Part shown: positions 5,132 through 8,263 of the stretch, piece after piece
How the letters are laid out: each line of letters begins with the position of its first letter
Position numbering within the stretch: the stretch's first letter is position 1
Notes under the pieces: model-generated
The model's database searches: none
What the model was told of the DNA's origin: nothing
What the model saw: the letters and a program-made list of their open reading frames with translations, nothing else
Made by a program: the position numbers and the translations under genes
NCBI GenBank assembly: GCA_905193585.1
Contig: CAJJPG010000085.1
Location: forward strand, 1-8,263
DNA length: 8,263 bases
Origin: an uncultured Oscillospiraceae bacterium
GTDB lineage: Bacteria; Bacillota; Clostridia; Oscillospirales; Acutalibacteraceae
Direction: 5' to 3'

Positions 5132-7717
5132 TTAAACCCGCTTAGTTACAAGTTTTATAATTTCCGTAACGGGGACGATTACAAACGCCAGTAGCAAGCA
5201 TATAAAGAACTGCTTAAGCGAAATTACCGTCATTCCGAAAACGTAGCCCGCGGGGGTGAGCATAAGGAAAATAAGAATAAACAGCGTAAGTATTGCCGAA
5301 AGGTTTAAAAACCTGTTTGTAAAAATGTGTTTGCTGAAAAGCGTGCCGTCAAGCCTGTTATTATAGCAGTGGAATATTTCCGACATACCAAGCACCCCGA
5401 ACGCCATGGTCATAGCGGCGGCGCTGCCCGCGCTTTTACCGAGCGCAAAGGCTGTAAGGGTTACGGCGGTAATGGTTATGCTTTCTATTGCAAGGCCTAT
5501 AAGCGATTTACCGTCAAAAAGCCTGCCCAGTGCGGTGTAGGGCTTGCGCTTCATAACCGCGTCCTCCGCCTTTTCCATGCTGAGCGAAACGGCGGGCGCG
5601 CAGTCGGTAAGCAGGTTTATCCACAAAAGCTGAACTGCCGCAAGCGGCGTGCCCGAGAATATAAGCATACCCACAAATACCGAGAGTAATTCTGCAAAAT
5701 TGCAAGAAAGCAGGTAATAAACCGATTTCCTTATATTATCGAAAAGCCCACGGCTTTCCTTTATTGCGCACACTATCGAGCCGAAGCGGCTGTTTGAAAT
5801 AACAATATCCGCCGTGCCCCTTGCAACGTCCGCGCCGAATTTGCCCATGGCGCAGCCTATATCGGCACTTATAAGCGCCTCGGTATCCTGCACGCTATCG
5901 CCCGTTACGGTAACCACGGCGCCGTTTTGCTGCCATGCCTTTACTATGCGCGTTTTATCGGGCGGCGAAATTCTCGCGTAAACCGAATAGTTTTTAACGT
6001 TTTGCGCCAGCTCTTCATCGCTTAAAGCCGCCAGCTCCTCGCCTGTTACGGCGCTGCTGTCGTCGGTTAAAATGCCTATTCTGCGGGCAATGGATTTTGC
6101 GGTTATAAGGTTATCGCCCGTTATCATAACGGTTCTTATGCCCGCAGTTTTGCACACCGCTATATCTTCTATAACGCTGTCTCTCGGCGGGTCTATAATG
6201 CCGAGCAACCCCACAAAGGTAAGGCTGTGCTCTATTTCCTCGGGATTGGGGTTTGCGGGTATGCTTTCAAGCGGGCGCATTGCTATGCATACTATTCTCA
6301 GCGCGTCGTCCGCCATGGCGTCGTTAATTTTAAGAATTTCCTCGGCGTTTACACCCACGCACTCGGGTAGCACCACCTCGGGCGCGCCCTTTATTATTGC
6401 AAAGGGCTTTTCGTTTATCATTGAAATAACCGTCATGGTCTTGCGCTCGGAGTCAAACGGAATTACGCCGAGCCGCGGGAAAAAGCCCGCAATATCCTTT
6501 TCGGACATTGAGTTATAGGCAAGGCAGGCTTTTTTTATAGCCTCCTCGGTCGGGTCGTTACGGAGGGTTGAGCAAGCGGTGGCAAGCTTTAAAACCAGCG
6601 CGGGCTTTTCTGTAAGCGCCTCGCTTTCCACGTCGGTTATTTTATCGCCGTCATAAATTCGGCTAAGCTGCATTTTATTACGTGTTAATATGCCTGTTTT
6701 ATCCGCGCAGATAACGTTGGTTTTACCCAGCGTTTCAAGTGCGTCGGAGTCCTTTATTATTATTTTATCCTGCACAATGCGCTGAATACCCACCGCCACC
6801 ACAACGGTTGCAACCGCGGGCAGTCCCTCGGGTATTGCGGCTACCGCCAGCGCCACGGAGTTTACAAGCACGCGCAGAGTCATTGCAGCGAAATTACCGC
6901 TTGAAAAGTTTTGAATAAGCCCGATTATAAAAGCTATAGCGCAGATTATAAGCACCGTAATATTAACAATTTTGCCTATACCGTCAAGCTCCTTTTCAAG
7001 CGGGAGCTTTTTTTCACCCGTTTGCTGCAAAATTGCGGTTGTGTGCCCTGTTTCGGTGTTAAGCCCCGTTGCCACAACCACCGCCTTTGCGTTGCCGTGG
7101 GCTACGCTTGTGCCCGAAAACACCATATTTGAGCGGTCGCACGCGGCGGTTATTTCTTCAAAAATTCCCTCGCCGCTTTTTTCAACCGGTATTTCGCTGC
7201 CGGTAAGTGATACCTCATTGCAGCGAAATTCGTTGCTTTCTATAATTCGTGCGTCCGCCGAAATATAGTCGCCCTCTTCAAGCAGAATAATATCCCCCGG
7301 CACCAAAAGCGCAGAGTTTATGTTTTTCACTATTCCGTCGCGCAGCACTGCGGCGGTGGGGTTGGTGGCGCTTTTCATACTGTCGAGCGCGTTATCGCAG
7401 GTGTGCAGGTGATATGCGCTTACAGCCGCGTTTATTATTACAATGCCGATTATCAGCAGCGGCGAAAAGCTGTTTACCTCGTTATACATAAGCGAAACAA
7501 TAAAGGAGAGCAGCGCCGTTATAATAAGCACTAAAACCAGCTTGCTGTTAAGCTGCGATAAAAAACGCTTTAAATAAGTGGGCTTTCCCGAATCGGAAAT
7601 AATATTTTTGCCGTATTTTTCAAGCCGCATATCGGCAACGCCGTTCGGCAGCCCCTTTTTATCGTCTACCTCAAGTTCCTTTAAAACGGCGGCGCGGTCT
7701 GTGCTGTGCCAAATCAT
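5132..7717 (-). CDS. P-type cation ATPase, Ca2+-ATPase-like (P2 type), with altered catalytic motifs
   Basis: An 861-residue pump with ten predicted membrane segments (about 59-78, 85-105, 250-268, 281-311, 666-686, 691-714, 738-760, 767-786, 803-828, 833-857). By family this moves Ca2+ or a similar cation out of the cytoplasm using ATP. The ion-site residues of SERCA-type pumps are kept: IPEGLP (Glu297) in M4, Asn673 and Glu676 in M5, Asn701, Thr704 and Asp705 in M6, and Glu780 in M8. The phosphorylated Asp339 (CADKTG), KGAPE (443-447), TGDN (533-536) and Lys588 are present. Three signatures deviate: TGES is TGSE (172-175), DKTGTLT is DKTGILT (339-345), and TGDGVNDAPAL is TGDSVQDTEAL (605-615). 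The frame is uninterrupted. GAGGTG (7725-7730) is the ribosome binding site, and the ATG overlaps the stop of the upstream TIM-barrel gene (TAATG), implying coupled translation. The exact ion is not proven. Confidence 0.9.
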   Translation of the reverse strand: MIWHSTDRAAVLKELEVDDKKGLPNGVADMRLEKYGKNIISDSGKPTYLKRFLSQLNSKLVLVLIITALLSFIVSLMYNEVNSFSPLLIIGIVIINAAVSAYHLHTCDNALDSMKSATNPTAAVLRDGIVKNINSALLVPGDIILLEEGDYISADARIIESNEFRCNEVSLTGSEIPVEKSGEGIFEEITAACDRSNMVFSGTSVAHGNAKAVVVATGLNTETGHTTAILQQTGEKKLPLEKELDGIGKIVNITVLIICAIAFIIGLIQNFSSGNFAAMTLRVLVNSVALAVAAIPEGLPAVATVVVAVGIQRIVQDKIIIKDSDALETLGKTNVICADKTGILTRNKMQLSRIYDGDKITDVESEALTEKPALVLKLATACSTLRNDPTEEAIKKACLAYNSMSEKDIAGFFPRLGVIPFDSERKTMTVISMINEKPFAIIKGAPEVVLPECVGVNAEEILKINDAMADDALRIVCIAMRPLESIPANPNPEEIEHSLTFVGLLGIIDPPRDSVIEDIAVCKTAGIRTVMITGDNLITAKSIARRIGILTDDSSAVTGEELAALSDEELAQNVKNYSVYARISPPDKTRIVKAWQQNGAVVTVTGDSVQDTEALISADIGCAMGKFGADVARGTADIVISNSRFGSIVCAIKESRGLFDNIRKSVYYLLSCNFAELLSVFVGMLIFSGTPLAAVQLLWINLLTDCAPAVSLSMEKAEDAVMKRKPYTALGRLFDGKSLIGLAIESITITAVTLTAFALGKSAGSAAAMTMAFGVLGMSEIFHCYNNRLDGTLFSKHIFTNRFLNLSAILTLFILIFLMLTPAGYVFGMTVISLKQFFICLLLAFVIVPVTEIIKLVTKRV

Positions 7718-8263
7718 TATTTTTCACCTCGTATACTGTTGTAGTAATCCTTCATTTGCTTTGCGTCCTCTGCCTGCGTGCCGGCCGATTCGCATATAAA
7801 CACCGGGTCGCAGCCGTATTTATAGGTAAGCTCCATAACAGGCTCGTAATCGGGGCCGTAAACCGTATCTTCAAAGGTCAGGTGGCGCTTTTCGCCGCCC
7901 GCGGTGTATTCAATTTTGGAAAAATGCGAATGAAAGCTTTTAAGCCTGTCGCTGCCAAGCTCATTTTTAATTGCGAGGAAAATTTCTTCAAAATCCGCCT
8001 TGGTTTTCAGCATACCTTGATCCCGCGCGTTAAGGTGCCCGAAATCAATGCAGGGTATAAGCCTTTCATCCACCTTGCACAGCTCCAAAACCTCATGAAG
8101 CGTACCCAACTGGTTCACCTTGCCCATAGTTTCGGGGCAGATGTGAATATTGGAAAGCCCCGCGTCATCGAGCGCCGCAACCGATTTACGCATTGTATCA
8201 ATTGCAAGCTCCAGCGCGTTTTCACGCGAGATTTTGCCGCAGGAGCCTGTGTGAACAACTATT
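7717..8263 (-). CDS. TIM-barrel protein, endonuclease IV / xylose isomerase-like (partial)
   Basis: The reading frame runs off the right edge; 181 C-terminal residues are visible where the family has about 280, so the start and roughly the first third are missing. The internal ATG at 8193 is not the start, because the frame continues upstream with family sequence (VVHTGSCGK). Metal-binding positions of the AP endonuclease 2 family can be followed in visible-residue numbering: His4 (HTGS), Glu44 (CPETMG), Asp73 and His76 (CIDFGH), His111 (FHSHFSK), His127 (KRH) and Glu158 (CESAG). The DRH motif of endonuclease IV reads KRH here, so a role in abasic-site repair is uncertain and a sugar isomerase-like role is possible. 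The last codons supply the Shine-Dalgarno site of the ATPase gene, and the two genes overlap by one base. Confidence 0.85.
   Translation of the reverse strand, partial: IVVHTGSCGKISRENALELAIDTMRKSVAALDDAGLSNIHICPETMGKVNQLGTLHEVLELCKVDERLIPCIDFGHLNARDQGMLKTKADFEEIFLAIKNELGSDRLKSFHSHFSKIEYTAGGEKRHLTFEDTVYGPDYEPVMELTYKYGCDPVFICESAGTQAEDAKQMKDYYNSIRGEK

Noticed and set aside
6072..6518. Plus-strand open frame of 148 codons inside the ATPase
   Set aside because: It is a shadow of the ATPase P- and N-domain codons; its Ser/Ile-rich composition is typical of an antisense frame.

Overview
The window reads as a chromosomal segment of a Gram-positive, probably gut-type Clostridia (Oscillospirales/Ruminococcaceae-like) bacterium. 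This is inferred from GGAGG-type ribosome binding sites, the style of the AsnB, AzlC/AzlD and P-type ATPase proteins, and moderately GC-rich coding DNA with AT-rich promoters. No mobile element, CRISPR array, tRNA or rRNA was recognised, and no stretch longer than 300 bases lacks a gene.

Layout. Positions 1-121 hold three 11-base GTGTACC-type direct repeats followed by an intrinsic terminator that serves guaA. guaA (GMP synthase, minus strand) and asnB (asparagine synthase, plus strand) diverge from a 177-base spacer, and a promoter can be proposed for each. Both enzymes are glutamine amidotransferases that activate their substrate with ATP. Behind asnB lies the wreck of an azlC-azlD pair (branched-chain amino acid exporter): a deletion has joined the N-terminal quarter of AzlC, out of frame, to all but the first ~20 residues of AzlD. 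Next comes a markedly more AT-rich gene for a 276-residue soluble protein that resembles DUF4299 and has no known function.

A hairpin at 5076-5115 separates this plus-strand group from a convergent minus-strand pair. The pair is a TIM-barrel protein of the endonuclease IV/xylose-isomerase-like type, cut off by the right edge, and a full-length (861-residue) Ca2+-ATPase-like P-type pump. Their stop and start codons overlap (TAATG), so they are probably translationally coupled.

Most of the window is housekeeping. The points worth a second look are the P-type ATPase, which keeps its ion-site residues but has altered catalytic signatures (TGES to TGSE, DKTGTLT to DKTGILT, TGDGVNDAPAL to TGDSVQDTEAL); the azlC-azlD deletion; and the AT-rich DUF4299-like gene. 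I did not find convincing evidence for a new multi-gene system.
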